Part shown: positions 33,753-43,315 of the stretch, piece after piece | How positions within the stretch are numbered: position 1 is the stretch's first letter | How the letters are laid out: each line of letters opens with the position of its first letter | From: CAUZIZ01 sp963579905 | GTDB taxonomy: Bacteria; Acidobacteriota; UBA6911; RPQK01; JAJDTT01 | Length of the DNA stretch: 64,000 nucleotides | NCBI GenBank assembly: GCA_963579905.1 | Contig: CAUZIZ010000002.1 | Span: forward strand, 20,919-84,918 | Reading direction: 5' to 3' | Made by a program: the position numbers and the translations under genes | The notes under the pieces: generated by a model | The model's database searches: none | The model's input: only the letters and a program-made list of their open reading frames with translations | What the model was told of the DNA's origin: nothing

Positions 33753-36455
33753 ATGGCACGCATGAAAATCACGATTCCGCTTCTGCTGGTACTGGCTGTA
33801 TGGGGGGGACTAGCAGGTGGAATCAGTCTTTACATCGATTACCTCTGGTTCGATTCGGTGGATTATCTGGAGGTCTTTCAAACCTCTCTCTGGTCAAAAT
33901 TCATCTTCTTGCTACTGGGCTTCGCTGTCAGCTTCCTGGTCCTGGGCTCCAATCTGTGGCTGGCAACGAGACGGTCGCTGGGAAGCTACTGGATGAGCGA
34001 GGAATTGATAACGCTCGCCAGGAAGGGGATCACCTACCTCTTCTGGATCGCGGTCCTGGTACTGTCGGGATTCGTGGGTGTGGTCGTCCAAGCACGGTGG
34101 ATGACATTCCTGCAGTACCAGCACCAGATCCCGATGGGCTTCAAGGAACCTATTTTCGAACAGGACATCTCGTTCTACTTCTTCACGCTCCCGGTGCTGA
34201 GCTTTCTAGTTCACCTCGCCTTGGCCCTCGTCGTGCTCTCGCTACTGGTATCTGCCGTCAACTATGTGACTCACGGTCACCTTGCCTATCTTAAAAAACT
34301 ACACCTCACTTACGCCGCCCGGGCCCATCTGACCCTGCTTGTAGTCGCTGGATTCGGATTGCTGGCCTATCGGTTCTGGCTGGAGTGTTATGAGCTTCTC
34401 TACGCCACAGGCGGCGTCACCTCCGGGGCGGGGTACGCTGATATCCACGCTCGGCTTCCCTGCTACCTGGTGATGGTCGGGGTGTGCGTTGTCACCGCCC
34501 TGGCCTTCGGTCTTTCTCTCTTCGGAAGGACCCTCCGCATGGCTGCCTTTTCAGGAATTGGATTCGGGATCGCCTACCTGGGCTTGAACATCTACCCTAT
34601 CGTCATCCAGACCCTGGTCGTAGAACCCAATGAACTTCAGCGAGAAACACCCTTCATAAATCACAACATCAATCTCACGCGGCGCGCCTACAACCTGGAC
34701 AAAATCGAGGTGCACGATTTTCCGGGCGCCGGTGAACTGACTCCGGAGGATCTAGTCAACAACGAGAGCACGATCCGAAACATCCGTCTGTGGGATGCAA
34801 AACCGGTGAAGGACGCCTATGGCCAACTCCAATCGATCCGCCCCTACTACGAGTTCGAAGACGTGGATCTGGACCGGTACGTCATCGACGGGAAGTATCG
34901 GCAGGTGATGGCTTCGGTCCGGGAATTGGACTTCAGCAAGATTGCGGAGCAGGCGCAGACCTTCATCAACCAGTACTTTACATACACTCACGGTTTCGGG
35001 CTCTGCATGAGTCCCGTCAACGAGGTGACGCCGGAAGGGCTTCCTGAATTCTTCATTAAGGATATCCCGCCCCAGGTAACCGTCGATTTAAGCGTCACCC
35101 GACCCGAGATATATTTTGGCGAACGCACTGACCACCCCGTATTCGTCAAGACCAAGATGGAGGAGTTCGACTACCCCCTTGGCGATCAAAATGCGATGAC
35201 GCGATACCAGGCGGATAGGGGCGTCCCTATCGGATCGTTCCTGCGCAGGCTTCTGTTCGCCTGGGAGCTGGGGAGCCTACGTAACATTCTCTTTACCGAG
35301 AACCTCACTGAAGACACCCGAGTCCTCATGTATCGGAACATCCAGGAGAGGGTCCAGAACATCGCCCCTTTTCTGGAGTACGACAGCGACCCCTATATCG
35401 TGCTCCACGAAGGGCGCCTATTCTGGATTCAAGATGCCTACACGCTCACAGACCGCTATCCCTACTCGGAACCCTACCGCAACAGTTTCAACTACATCCG
35501 CAACTCAGCCAAAATAGTCGTGGACGCTTATCTGGGCGACATGAGTTTCTATATTTCCGACACCGAAGATCCGTTGATTCGCGTCTACGCGTCAATCTTT
35601 CCGATTCTCTTCAAACCCCTGGCCCAGATGCCGGAAGGACTTCGCGCCCATATTCGCTATCCCGAGGGACTCTTCAACGTCCAACGGGAAGTGTTTAGCA
35701 CTTATCATATGTTTGATCCCACCGTCTTCTACAACAAGGAAGACCTGTGGGAGATCCCGAACGAGATCTATCGGGGAAGCGAGCAGCCCATCGAGAGCTA
35801 CTACATCATCATGAGTCTGCCCGGCTCCTCGCAGGAAGAGTTCATCCTGATGGTGCCCTACACACCTCGTAACAAGAACAATATGATCTCCTGGCTGGCG
35901 GCTCGTTCCGACGGTGAACACTACGGCACCCTTGTGCTCTACCAGTTTCCGAAGCAGAAACTCATATATGGCCCCATGCAGATCGAAGCGCGCATCGACC
36001 AGGATCCGAACATCTCTCAGCTCATCACACTTTGGAGCCAAAAGGGCTCCCAGGTAATACGGGGCAACCTCCTGGTGATTCCAATCGAAGACTCCCTCCT
36101 CTATGTGGAGCCTCTCTACCTTCAGGCGGAAAAGAGTAAGATTCCCGAGCTGACGAGAGTCATCACCGTCTATCAGAACCGGGTATCCCTCGGGGAGACA
36201 TTGGATGAGGCCCTGAGAGCAGCGCTGATGGCGCCCCCGGAGAGAGCAAAAGCCGAATCATCCTACGCCGCTGAGACCCGCCTGGCTGAAGCCGATCCAA
36301 CATCGGAGGCATCGAGTACAGAGGATCTAGTGACTCGAGCGAAACAGCACTACCAACGCAGTCAGCAGTTCCTGAAACAGGGAAAGTGGTCTGCCTATGG
36401 GGAAGAACAGCGGAAGTTGGGAGCAACTCTTGACCGCTTGAAACAGCAGAAATAG
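33753..36455 (+). CDS. UPF0182 family large membrane protein
   Basis: About 900 residues from ATG 33753 (TAAGGAAA upstream). Seven or so hydrophobic segments occupy the first 310 residues. A long soluble part follows with hallmark pieces of UPF0182: NLTRRAYNLDKIEVHDFPG, SIRPYYEFEDVDLDRYVIDG and IRYPEGLFNVQREVFSTYHM. The C-terminal 90 residues are acidic and coiled-coil-like, ending with basic repeats. Function of this widespread family is unknown. The gene follows wtpA by about 100 bases on the same strand. Confidence 0.93.
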   Translation: MARMKITIPLLLVLAVWGGLAGGISLYIDYLWFDSVDYLEVFQTSLWSKFIFLLLGFAVSFLVLGSNLWLATRRSLGSYWMSEELITLARKGITYLFWIAVLVLSGFVGVVVQARWMTFLQYQHQIPMGFKEPIFEQDISFYFFTLPVLSFLVHLALALVVLSLLVSAVNYVTHGHLAYLKKLHLTYAARAHLTLLVVAGFGLLAYRFWLECYELLYATGGVTSGAGYADIHARLPCYLVMVGVCVVTALAFGLSLFGRTLRMAAFSGIGFGIAYLGLNIYPIVIQTLVVEPNELQRETPFINHNINLTRRAYNLDKIEVHDFPGAGELTPEDLVNNESTIRNIRLWDAKPVKDAYGQLQSIRPYYEFEDVDLDRYVIDGKYRQVMASVRELDFSKIAEQAQTFINQYFTYTHGFGLCMSPVNEVTPEGLPEFFIKDIPPQVTVDLSVTRPEIYFGERTDHPVFVKTKMEEFDYPLGDQNAMTRYQADRGVPIGSFLRRLLFAWELGSLRNILFTENLTEDTRVLMYRNIQERVQNIAPFLEYDSDPYIVLHEGRLFWIQDAYTLTDRYPYSEPYRNSFNYIRNSAKIVVDAYLGDMSFYISDTEDPLIRVYASIFPILFKPLAQMPEGLRAHIRYPEGLFNVQREVFSTYHMFDPTVFYNKEDLWEIPNEIYRGSEQPIESYYIIMSLPGSSQEEFILMVPYTPRNKNNMISWLAARSDGEHYGTLVLYQFPKQKLIYGPMQIEARIDQDPNISQLITLWSQKGSQVIRGNLLVIPIEDSLLYVEPLYLQAEKSKIPELTRVITVYQNRVSLGETLDEALRAALMAPPERAKAESSYAAETRLAEADPTSEASSTEDLVTRAKQHYQRSQQFLKQGKWSAYGEEQRKLGATLDRLKQQK

Positions 36456-36640
36456 TAGGCCTGATGGAATGCCCGTCCTACAACCGACACGGTACTATCG
36501 ATCCTCGCTGCTAAGGAGACAGCCCAAGTTTGGTTCCAGCCCCAACCGTGGCACGGCCTTCCAGGCCGTGATTGTGAGCCATTGGGTCCCCGGGCACTCC
36601 TGGGGGCGGAGCACTAAGGCGACTGATCGGCGTTTGAATT
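36456..36640. repeat. Truncated modular repeat with half D cargo and R end
   Basis: GCCCGTCCTACAACCGACAC matches one arm and flank of the D palindrome unit at 28564 in inverse orientation. Next comes an R-like end: CCAAGTTTGG, CAGGCCGTGATTGTGAGCC and CACTCCTGGGGGCGGAGC. The unit is incomplete and abuts the iron-sulfur gene. Confidence 0.6.
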
Positions 36641-36698
36641 CGCCAGGCCAGATTCGTACAATGAGAGCCGGTCTGGAGAAAATGGGAGATTGGGATCT

Positions 36699-37022
36699 AT
36701 GATTACATTGACAGAAAGTGCCATCGGCCAGGTCAAGAAGGCCATTGGGGAACAAGCCGCATCCTATGTGGGCATCCGGGTTGGCGTCGAAGGAGGAGGC
36801 TGCTCCGGCTTCCAGTACACTCTCAAGCTGGAACAAGCGAGCCGCGAAGGCGACGACGTGGTCCAGGTAGAAGGATTCCAGCTACTGGTTGATCCCCAGA
36901 GCATGGTCTATCTGGATGGCACCGAAATCGACTACGTCGAGACACTGCAGGCAGCCGGCTTCAGGTTCAACAATCCCAACGTGACCGGCAGCTGTGGCTG
37001 CGGTGAATCCTTTCAGGTCTAA
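36699..37022 (+). CDS. Iron-sulfur cluster assembly A-type carrier (ErpA/IscA/HesB)
   Basis: 107 residues of the A-type carrier family. The three cluster-binding cysteines are in GGGCSGFQY and CGCGESF. The protein accepts or delivers Fe-S clusters to target enzymes, possibly MoaA encoded next. ATG 36699 follows GGGAG about ten bases upstream. IscA, ErpA and SufA cannot be separated safely from sequence alone. moaA begins 57 bases downstream. Confidence 0.92.
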   Translation: MITLTESAIGQVKKAIGEQAASYVGIRVGVEGGGCSGFQYTLKLEQASREGDDVVQVEGFQLLVDPQSMVYLDGTEIDYVETLQAAGFRFNNPNVTGSCGCGESFQV

Positions 37023-37079
37023 TCGAGGGGCCAGCGCTCCTCGGTTGAACGCCCGTCTCCCCCAGAGCATAATGCCCTC

Positions 37080-38096
37080 ATGAATCTTGGGGACACCTAT
37101 CACAGGCCCCTCAAGGACCTCCGTATCTCAGTGACGGATCGGTGCAACTACCGCTGCCAGTACTGCATGCCCCTGGACGAGTACGACTGGATTGATAAGA
37201 CGGAGCTACTCCGGTTCGAGGAGATCGAGCGACTGGCCGGCCTTTTCCTTCGTCTGGGAGTCGAGAAGCTCCGGATCACCGGCGGGGAGCCTTTGGTCAG
37301 GAAAGATCTCGAGCAGCTGATCGGCAAGTTGTCCGTCTTGCCGGGACTGAAAGATCTGAGTCTGACCACCAACGGCTCTTTTCTTGCCCAGAAGGCAGTG
37401 GTTTTGAAAGAAGCCGGGCTATCACGGATCAACGTCAGTCTGGATACGCTGGACCCCGAAAAATTCAAGCGAATCACCAAGAGAGGGACTCTCGAGGCAG
37501 TCTTGGAGGGAATCGAGGCAGCCAAGCAGGCCGGTCTAGTGCCCCTGAAGATAAACGCCGTGGTAGTTCGAGGGGTCAACGACGACGAGATCCTGGAACT
37601 CACCAGGTTCTCCAGAGACAACGGCCTCCTGCTCCGCTTCATCGAATACATGGACGTGGGAAATGCGAATACCTGGAGCCTGGAGAAGACCGTCACCAAG
37701 AGAGAGATCCTCGATGTGATCCAGTCGCACTTCCCGCTCCGAGAGATCGGTAGAAGAGACCTTCGAGCGCCGGCGGTGGACTACGAATTCATCGACGGAA
37801 AGGGACAAGTGGGAGTGATCGGGTCAGTGACCGAATCGTTCTGTTCGAGCTGTACGCGAGCCCGTCTGACCGCAGACGGGAAGTTAGTCACGTGCCTTTT
37901 CGCATCCAGTGGTCATGACTTGAAGTCGCTTCTCCGAAAGGGTGCAGGGGATGCTGAGATCCTGGAGGCAATTACCTCAATCTGGTCGAGAAGAGTCGAC
38001 CGCTACTCCGACCTGCGCTGGGAACAGTTAGCTTCGAGTGAAAGCTATCGACCAAAGGACCACGAGAAGATCGAAATGATCACGCTGGGCGGATGA
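37080..38096 (+). CDS. moaA: GTP 3',8-cyclase (molybdenum cofactor biosynthesis)
   Basis: 338 residues. The N-terminal radical-SAM motif is DRCNYRCQYCMP (CxxxCxxC), with SAM-binding TGGEPLVR. The C-terminal 4Fe-4S site is FCSSCTRARL and later CLF. It ends in the essential GG (TLGG). It converts GTP to 3',8-cyclo-GTP, the first step of molybdopterin synthesis. It is adjacent to an A-type Fe-S carrier, which suits a double-cluster enzyme. An A-cargo repeat unit starts some 25 bases after the stop. Confidence 0.97.
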   Translation: MNLGDTYHRPLKDLRISVTDRCNYRCQYCMPLDEYDWIDKTELLRFEEIERLAGLFLRLGVEKLRITGGEPLVRKDLEQLIGKLSVLPGLKDLSLTTNGSFLAQKAVVLKEAGLSRINVSLDTLDPEKFKRITKRGTLEAVLEGIEAAKQAGLVPLKINAVVVRGVNDDEILELTRFSRDNGLLLRFIEYMDVGNANTWSLEKTVTKREILDVIQSHFPLREIGRRDLRAPAVDYEFIDGKGQVGVIGSVTESFCSSCTRARLTADGKLVTCLFASSGHDLKSLLRKGAGDAEILEAITSIWSRRVDRYSDLRWEQLASSESYRPKDHEKIEMITLGG

Positions 38097-38121
38097 TCCA
38101 CGACGACCGCATAGAAAAGAG

Positions 38122-38303
38122 TTTAAGGTCAGTCCCACCCCCAGGAAACACTGGCCCCATTCGAGAAGGAAACTTGGAGTCCCGGCCGTGGCGGCGGTCT
38201 CCAGGCCGCCGTGTATCGAGCCAAAGGCTCGAAAAGAAGAATACTTCGGCCTGGAGACCGAACCCACGTCGACCCGCCGGAGCCAATTGAAGTTTCAGCT
38301 TAA
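38122..38303. repeat. Modular intergenic repeat unit, A cargo (R to L)
   Basis: R end (CCCCATTCGAGAAGGAAACT), A cargo (GGCGGTCTCCAGGCCGCC and CGGCCTGGAGACCG), L end TTGAAGTTTCAGCTTAA. It is the inverse of the 10890 and 25317 copies. Confidence 0.85.
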
Positions 38304-38470
38304 TTCCGCCCCCAGCTGATCAGGGTCCGCTTCCCGGTCGCGGCCAAGTCATCTGGAGATTCTTCATGATCGTCTCGCCATTCGAAGTATCTCTTGGAAC
38401 CGTTCGTCGCACTTTCCCGAGAGCAGAGACGTGCGACGTTCAGACGTTCAGACGTTCAGACGTTCCTGAC
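38304..38470. repeat. Repeat block, F cargo with GACGTTCA tandem
   Basis: Following the A unit is a segment whose later part (CGTTCGTCGCACTTTCCCG) inversely matches 25140-25180. It ends in four tandem copies of GACGTTCA-like words (GACGTTCAGACGTTCAGACG). Shorter GACGTTCAGACGTTC runs occur at 1690, 21690 and 60057. The stretch up to 38513 has no gene. Confidence 0.65.
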
Positions 38471-38513
38471 CCTTCGAAGCGCTAGCGCCCGGCTAGCTTG
38501 CGTTTCTGCTGCT

Positions 38514-39053
38514 TCAGCCGGGTCGAAATACGGGGACGCCCTCATCGGGCGAGAAGAAGGGTAGAACCGCGACCCCGCCCTCCCCAGCGATCTTGACATT
38601 GATCTCCTTCAGCTCTTCCCGGGCAAAAGACTCGATCGCATTCTCGATGGTCCCATCCGGCCGGATGTAGAAGAAGGTCGGGACAAAGGACACGCCGTAG
38701 GATTCGCCAATCGAATGGGGCCTCGAGTCCAGCCCCACTGCGAGGTGGAGATCTGCATCCTGGATCAGCCTCCGTGCCCCACGCCCACTCTCTTGCGCCA
38801 GCGCCACCATGGAAACACGTGACTCTGGATAGTTCCGATAGATACGATCGATCAGAGGGAGCGCGTATTCACAGGTAGGGCATCCAACTTTCACGAACAT
38901 CAGAAGCACGGGTCCCTGTGACAAGCCGTCTGCGAGTCGCCAAGGGCGGACAGCGAGATCCGGCGGCCCTTCGTCTTCTGGCTTGCCTCCTGGTGTTCTC
39001 GTCAACGTGACACACTCAAATTCGATAGCAACATCGCCCGGTTCCAACATCAT
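38514..39053 (-). CDS. Thioredoxin-like (TlpA/AhpC fold) protein with CPTC motif
   Basis: 179 residues from ATG 39053, which has AGGAG nine bases upstream. The redox site is KVGCPTCEYALP, and the cis-Pro region is GVSFVPTFFYIRPDG, so a thioredoxin-like fold is clear. There is no signal peptide with this start. It may reduce disulfides or peroxides in the cytoplasm. It stands alone between a repeat block and the divergent transketolase gene. Its specific partner is unknown. Confidence 0.83.
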   Translation of the reverse strand: MMLEPGDVAIEFECVTLTRTPGGKPEDEGPPDLAVRPWRLADGLSQGPVLLMFVKVGCPTCEYALPLIDRIYRNYPESRVSMVALAQESGRGARRLIQDADLHLAVGLDSRPHSIGESYGVSFVPTFFYIRPDGTIENAIESFAREELKEINVKIAGEGGVAVLPFFSPDEGVPVFRPG

Positions 39054-39212
39054 TTGAACGCTCTCCTGCAACCCTATGGGCTTTGTCTTGGTCCTCCCCC
39101 TTATTCCCCAGAGAACTCTGTTGACAGGGGTCGAAAGCCTCACCTATAGTACGACTCTCAGAGCGAACAGCAATAACCTTTCCCCCATGACCGAAGAATC
39201 TGAAAGGCCGTG

Positions 39213-41060
39213 ATGACACCTGAAACAATCCGGTCCCTCAATGCCATGGCGAATCGCCTTCGCCGACATTCTCTGGAGTCGACGACGGAAGCTGCTTCCG
39301 GTCATCCCAGTTCCTGTCTCTCCAGTGCAGAACTCGTTTCCACGCTGTTTTTTCATTTCCTCCGCTTCGACATCCAGAACCCGGAAAGCCCCCACAACGA
39401 TCGTTTCATCCTTTCAAAGGGGCATGCCGCCCCGGTTCTGTATGCTGCCCTGTCGGAAGCTGGTGCATTCCCGACCGAGAAGCTTCTGAGCTTGAGAAAG
39501 ATGGACAGTGAATTGGAGGGGCATCCCACCCCACGTAATCGCTGGGTCGATGTCGCGACCGGCTCTCTGGGTCAGGGTCTGGCTATAGGCACGGGCATGG
39601 CTCTGTCGAGCCAACGGGATAAGCTGGCCAACCGCATCTTCGTCCTGATCGGAGATGGTGAGGCCGCCGAGGGGTCGGTCTGGGAGGCGGCAGCCATGGC
39701 GAGCTACTACAAGCTCGACAATCTGGTTGCCCTGCTGGACGTGAATCGCCTGGGGCAGAGCCAGGCTACCATGTATGGTCACGACGTCGAGACCTACTCC
39801 CAACGCTTCTCCGCCTTCGGATGGCACAGTCAGATCGTAGACGGTCATAGCGTAGAGGAAATAAACGCGGCTCTGGAATCGGCGATTTCGGTACAAGGGC
39901 AGCCTTCTATTCTGGTCGCTCGAACCTTCAAGGGCAAAGGCGTCTCCTTCATGGAGGACAAGGACGGATGGCACGGTAAGCCCTGTGCCGCCGGCGCACA
40001 GCTGGAGGATGCCCTCAACGACATAGGAGATTACCTGGAGCTTGAGCAGCCTTTGAGCGTGGCCAAGCCCTCATCTCCTGTCCCCTCCTCGGAAGCGATC
40101 CTGGGCGGCTCTCCTGCCCCGCCCGACTATGGAGCCGACGAGATGGTAGCCACCCGCCAGGCCTACGGCAATGCCCTGAGGAAACTGGGGGCCAGTAATC
40201 CCCGGGTGGTGGTCCTCGACGGGGACACCAAGAACTCGACCTACTCCGAGAAGTTTCTGGAGGATTATCCGGAGAGGTTTGTGGAATGCTTCATTGCCGA
40301 GCAAGCAATGGTGGGAGCGGCTGTAGGAATGAGCGCCGTGGGAAAGATTCCCTTTGCCTCGACGTTCGCCTGTTTTCTGACACGTGGCTACGACCAGATC
40401 CGCATGGCGGCTATCTCCCGTTCCAATATCAAACTCTGCGGCTCTCATGCTGGGGTCTCGATCGGTGAGGACGGCCCCTCACAAATGGGTTTGGAGGACC
40501 TTGCGATGATGCGGGCAGTCGCCGGCTCTACCGTCCTCTACCCCAGTGATGGTGTTTCGGCAGAGCGACTGGTGTCACTGGCGGCAGAAACTGCCGGCAT
40601 CGTCTACCTCCGAACGACTCGCCCCAAGACCCCCATTCTCTATTCGAGTGAGGATGAGTTTTCGGTCGGCGGCTCCCGAGTCCTTCGCACCAGTCCAGGC
40701 GACCAGGCCACGATTGTAGCCGCAGGAATCACACTGCACGAGGCGCTGACTGCCTATGAGGAACTCCTTGACCAGGGCATCCCGGTGCGGGTGATCGATC
40801 TTTACAGCATCAAACCGGTCGACGGCACCACCCTGAGGCAAGCCGTCCAGGAGACCGGAACCATGGTAACGGTGGAGGATCACTATGCGGAGGGGGGCCT
40901 GGGTGATGCAGTCCTGGGCGCGCTGGCAGGGGAACAGACCAGGTTTCGCAAGCTTGCGGTCAGCAAACTCTCCCGTTCGGGTGGCTCAGGTGAGCTGATG
41001 GAGTGGCAAGGAATCAGCTCCGGGGCAATCCGGCAGGCAGTTGAAGAGCTTCTCGCCTAA
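39213..41060 (+). CDS. tkt: Transketolase
   Basis: 615 residues containing the whole chain. Thiamine diphosphate is bound by GDGEAAEGSVWEAAAMASYY; other landmarks are SKGHAAPVLYAALSEAG, FTKG-like FKGKGVSFMED, and the second domain with ECFIAEQAMVGAAVGMS and YLRTTRPKTP. It shuffles two-carbon units in the pentose phosphate pathway and matches the shorter, animal-like transketolase type. AAAGG precedes ATG 39213; a GTG at 39210 is adjacent. The TAA stop at 41058-41060 is also the first three bases of a repeat L end. Confidence 0.95.
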   Translation: MTPETIRSLNAMANRLRRHSLESTTEAASGHPSSCLSSAELVSTLFFHFLRFDIQNPESPHNDRFILSKGHAAPVLYAALSEAGAFPTEKLLSLRKMDSELEGHPTPRNRWVDVATGSLGQGLAIGTGMALSSQRDKLANRIFVLIGDGEAAEGSVWEAAAMASYYKLDNLVALLDVNRLGQSQATMYGHDVETYSQRFSAFGWHSQIVDGHSVEEINAALESAISVQGQPSILVARTFKGKGVSFMEDKDGWHGKPCAAGAQLEDALNDIGDYLELEQPLSVAKPSSPVPSSEAILGGSPAPPDYGADEMVATRQAYGNALRKLGASNPRVVVLDGDTKNSTYSEKFLEDYPERFVECFIAEQAMVGAAVGMSAVGKIPFASTFACFLTRGYDQIRMAAISRSNIKLCGSHAGVSIGEDGPSQMGLEDLAMMRAVAGSTVLYPSDGVSAERLVSLAAETAGIVYLRTTRPKTPILYSSEDEFSVGGSRVLRTSPGDQATIVAAGITLHEALTAYEELLDQGIPVRVIDLYSIKPVDGTTLRQAVQETGTMVTVEDHYAEGGLGDAVLGALAGEQTRFRKLAVSKLSRSGGSGELMEWQGISSGAIRQAVEELLA

Positions 41061-41303
41061 GCTGAAACTTCAAGAATTCGTTGAACGTCGCATGTCTTCT
41101 GTCCTCCGAAGGTGCCGCCAACGGGTGAACTGCCAGCGTTGCGAATCCAAGTCCGACAGAGCCGCGAACGACTTGAGCCGTTAGAAAAATGAGCCCAGGT
41201 TTCGAGGAGAGAGCCGGACAACTCTTCCCCACGCAGTGACGCACAAATCCCCAGTAGCCGGAAGTTTCGCTCTCGAATGGGGCAGCACCGCTGGGGGACA
41301 CTA
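41058..41303. repeat. Modular intergenic repeat unit, B cargo, overlapping transketolase stop
   Basis: L end TAAGCTGAAACTTCAAG, B cargo (GTGCCGCCAACGGGTGAAC, GAGCCGCGAACGACTTGAGC), R end (GAAGTTTCGCTCTCGAATGG then GCACCGCTGGGGGACAC). It is a complete copy and shows most clearly that B units share the ends of A and C units. Confidence 0.87.
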
Positions 41304-41430
41304 ACCTGAAACTTCATTTGCTAGGAGATCATGCAAGAGTCGTCAGCTGACAAAGCCGTGATCTTCGTAGGATGGGCACTCTTGCCCGTCGAGGACACAG
41401 ACGGGCAGGAGTGCTCGTCCTACAAGCGTG
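41304..41430. repeat. Modular repeat, D palindrome after half-C arm
   Basis: Starts ACCTGAAACTTCATTTG directly after the previous R end. A short C-like arm (GACAAAGCCGTGATC) follows, then the D palindrome at 41367-41425 (GTAGGATGGGCACTCTTGCC facing GGGCAGGAGTGCTCG). No R end is visible before the phosphatase gene. Confidence 0.75.
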
Positions 41431-41472
41431 GCTCAGCTATCGATGTTGGTGCTAGAGGTTCCCGGCGCAGTT

Positions 41473-42291
41473 TCACTGCCTCTTGATCACGATCACTGTC
41501 CGGTCGTCTACTTGTCCCACACCCTCACTGAACTCTGCCAGATCCCGAACGATGACATCAAAGATCTCGTGGGAAGCCCGCTCTCGAACACCATCGACCA
41601 ACCCCTTCAATCTTTCCGACCCATAGTCCTGGCCCAGCGGGTTCTCTGACTCGATAATGCCGTCCGTGTAGCAGAGCAGGACATCATCCACTTCCATACG
41701 TGCTTCCCCCACCTCATGATCCACAGGTGGGTAACGAAAGGCTCCCAGGACGAACCCCCCGGTATCCAGCGAGACGATCCCGTCTTTCTGGAAGAGGAGT
41801 GGGCTGTGATGTCCAGCGTTGGTGTAGCGCAATGTGCCGTCGAGCTGAAGCTCGCCGTAGAAGGCCGTGATGAACTGATTGGGCTGGGAAGACCAGAACA
41901 TCCGCCGGTTGATCTTAGGGAAGAGAAGCTTGGTAGTATCCCGCGCGTAGTGGGATTCGAAGGAGATGGCTGTATAGAGGGCGGTATTGAAATCTCGGAT
42001 GAGCATGGCCGCTACCAGCCCATGGCCGGAGGCGTCAGCAATCACCAACGCCATGCGACCCTGCAAGCCAAAGCGCCCATCGAGATCAACGAAGTCGTAG
42101 TAATCGCCTCCTACCACCGCGGTGGGCAGGGTCATCCCGAAGATATCGTAGTTGCCGAAAACGGTCAGGCGCTCGGGGTCGGGCATGATGTGTCGCTGCA
42201 TCTCGGCCAGCGACACGAACTCGTCTTGGATCTCCTCGAGGCCCATCCCAGTGATTCTGGCGAGCTCTTCCTGGACGGATGACTTCCGCAT
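41473..42291 (-). CDS. PP2C-type serine phosphatase (SpoIIE/RsbU-like)
   Basis: 272 residues from ATG 42291. The catalytic SpoIIE domain has metal-binding Asp in VVGGDYYDF, ADASGHG, the TNAGHHSPLL loop and CYTDGIIESEN. RsbU-type phosphatases reset anti-anti-sigma factors in stress pathways. There is only a short N-terminal helix before the domain and no sensor. It follows ygfZ by 22 bases in a three-gene minus-strand cluster. No anti-sigma genes are close. Confidence 0.9.
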   Translation of the reverse strand: MRKSSVQEELARITGMGLEEIQDEFVSLAEMQRHIMPDPERLTVFGNYDIFGMTLPTAVVGGDYYDFVDLDGRFGLQGRMALVIADASGHGLVAAMLIRDFNTALYTAISFESHYARDTTKLLFPKINRRMFWSSQPNQFITAFYGELQLDGTLRYTNAGHHSPLLFQKDGIVSLDTGGFVLGAFRYPPVDHEVGEARMEVDDVLLCYTDGIIESENPLGQDYGSERLKGLVDGVRERASHEIFDVIVRDLAEFSEGVGQVDDRTVIVIKRQ

Positions 42292-42313
42292 GCAACCCAA
42301 CCCTTACCCCTCG

Positions 42314-43309
42314 CTAGAGAAACCGTTCCACGATTTCGGCGGACGCTGCTTCCCCATCGGAGAGCTCGACTCGGCATCGACTCCCCGCAGACGCGAACCC
42401 TCGCTTCAAGTAGGCAAAGGCGATTGGGCAGTCCAGTCGGGGCGAGAGGACAGCACTGGTGACACTCCCAATTTCTTTACCCTCCTCATTGAGCACCCGG
42501 GCTCCCTGAGCCGGAGGCGCCCCGCCGTCCAACTTCAACCCCATCAGTAGATTGTTCACGCCACCGATATGAGTGGCCTTGGCGACTACTTCCTGCCCCA
42601 GGTAGCAGCCCTTGGTAAGGCTGATCGCCCGGTCCAGACGCGCTTCCATGGGATATCGGGTCTCGTCCATATCGATGCCAAACCGGGGAATCCAAGCCTC
42701 GGTCCGGAGAACGTTCCAGGATTCCTCGTCTAGCTCCTGCATTCCCAGAGCAACTCCTTTTTGCTGGATGGCAGCATGCAAGTCGGATCCCATCTCGGCC
42801 GGGCAGACCAACTCGAAACCCTGATCAGCAAGATCGGGACGCCGAATCAGCCAGACATGTCCTCCCGGCTGGTCTAGCTGTTGGATCTCGAAGCCTTCCT
42901 GAGGCCCGCTTTCACCGAACAGATCTTGCAGTAACCTGGGGGACTCGGGGCCCTGCAGAGAGAAGTGACTGTAGCCTGCCGAGACATCGGACAAGTCGAC
43001 CTCTTCCATGATAATGTACTTTTCCAACTCGCCCAGCAGCTTGGTCAAAAGCGACCGATCTATGTCCAGCAGAAGAAAATCGGGAAAGCGATAGTAGTAG
43101 AAATCGGACACCATCTTGCCGCGCGCCGTTAGAAAGATTCCGTAGCGTCCAGCGTATTCGGGAAGACCCGCCACCTCGTTGCTGATCATCGAGTGGAGGA
43201 AGGAAACCCGGTCGGGTCCGGTGACTTCGATCTTGCCACGATCTGACAGGTCGATCAGGCCAACGGCATGAACCACCGCATCGTATTGGGAGAGCGTTTC
43301 CGTATTCAT
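42314..43309 (-). CDS. ygfZ: YgfZ/IBA57-type folate-binding iron-sulfur protein
   Basis: 331 residues with a GcvT-like fold. The hallmark motif KGCYLGQE with its conserved Cys lies near residue 235, followed by VVAKATHIGG. It supports assembly or repair of Fe-S enzymes with a folate cofactor. The N-terminal half resembles aminomethyltransferase (LHSMISNEV, GRYGIFLTARGKM). Only six bases separate it from the upstream UPF0173 gene. Confidence 0.92.
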   Translation of the reverse strand: MNTETLSQYDAVVHAVGLIDLSDRGKIEVTGPDRVSFLHSMISNEVAGLPEYAGRYGIFLTARGKMVSDFYYYRFPDFLLLDIDRSLLTKLLGELEKYIIMEEVDLSDVSAGYSHFSLQGPESPRLLQDLFGESGPQEGFEIQQLDQPGGHVWLIRRPDLADQGFELVCPAEMGSDLHAAIQQKGVALGMQELDEESWNVLRTEAWIPRFGIDMDETRYPMEARLDRAISLTKGCYLGQEVVAKATHIGGVNNLLMGLKLDGGAPPAQGARVLNEEGKEIGSVTSAVLSPRLDCPIAFAYLKRGFASAGSRCRVELSDGEAASAEIVERFL

Positions 43310-43315
43310 GAGGCC

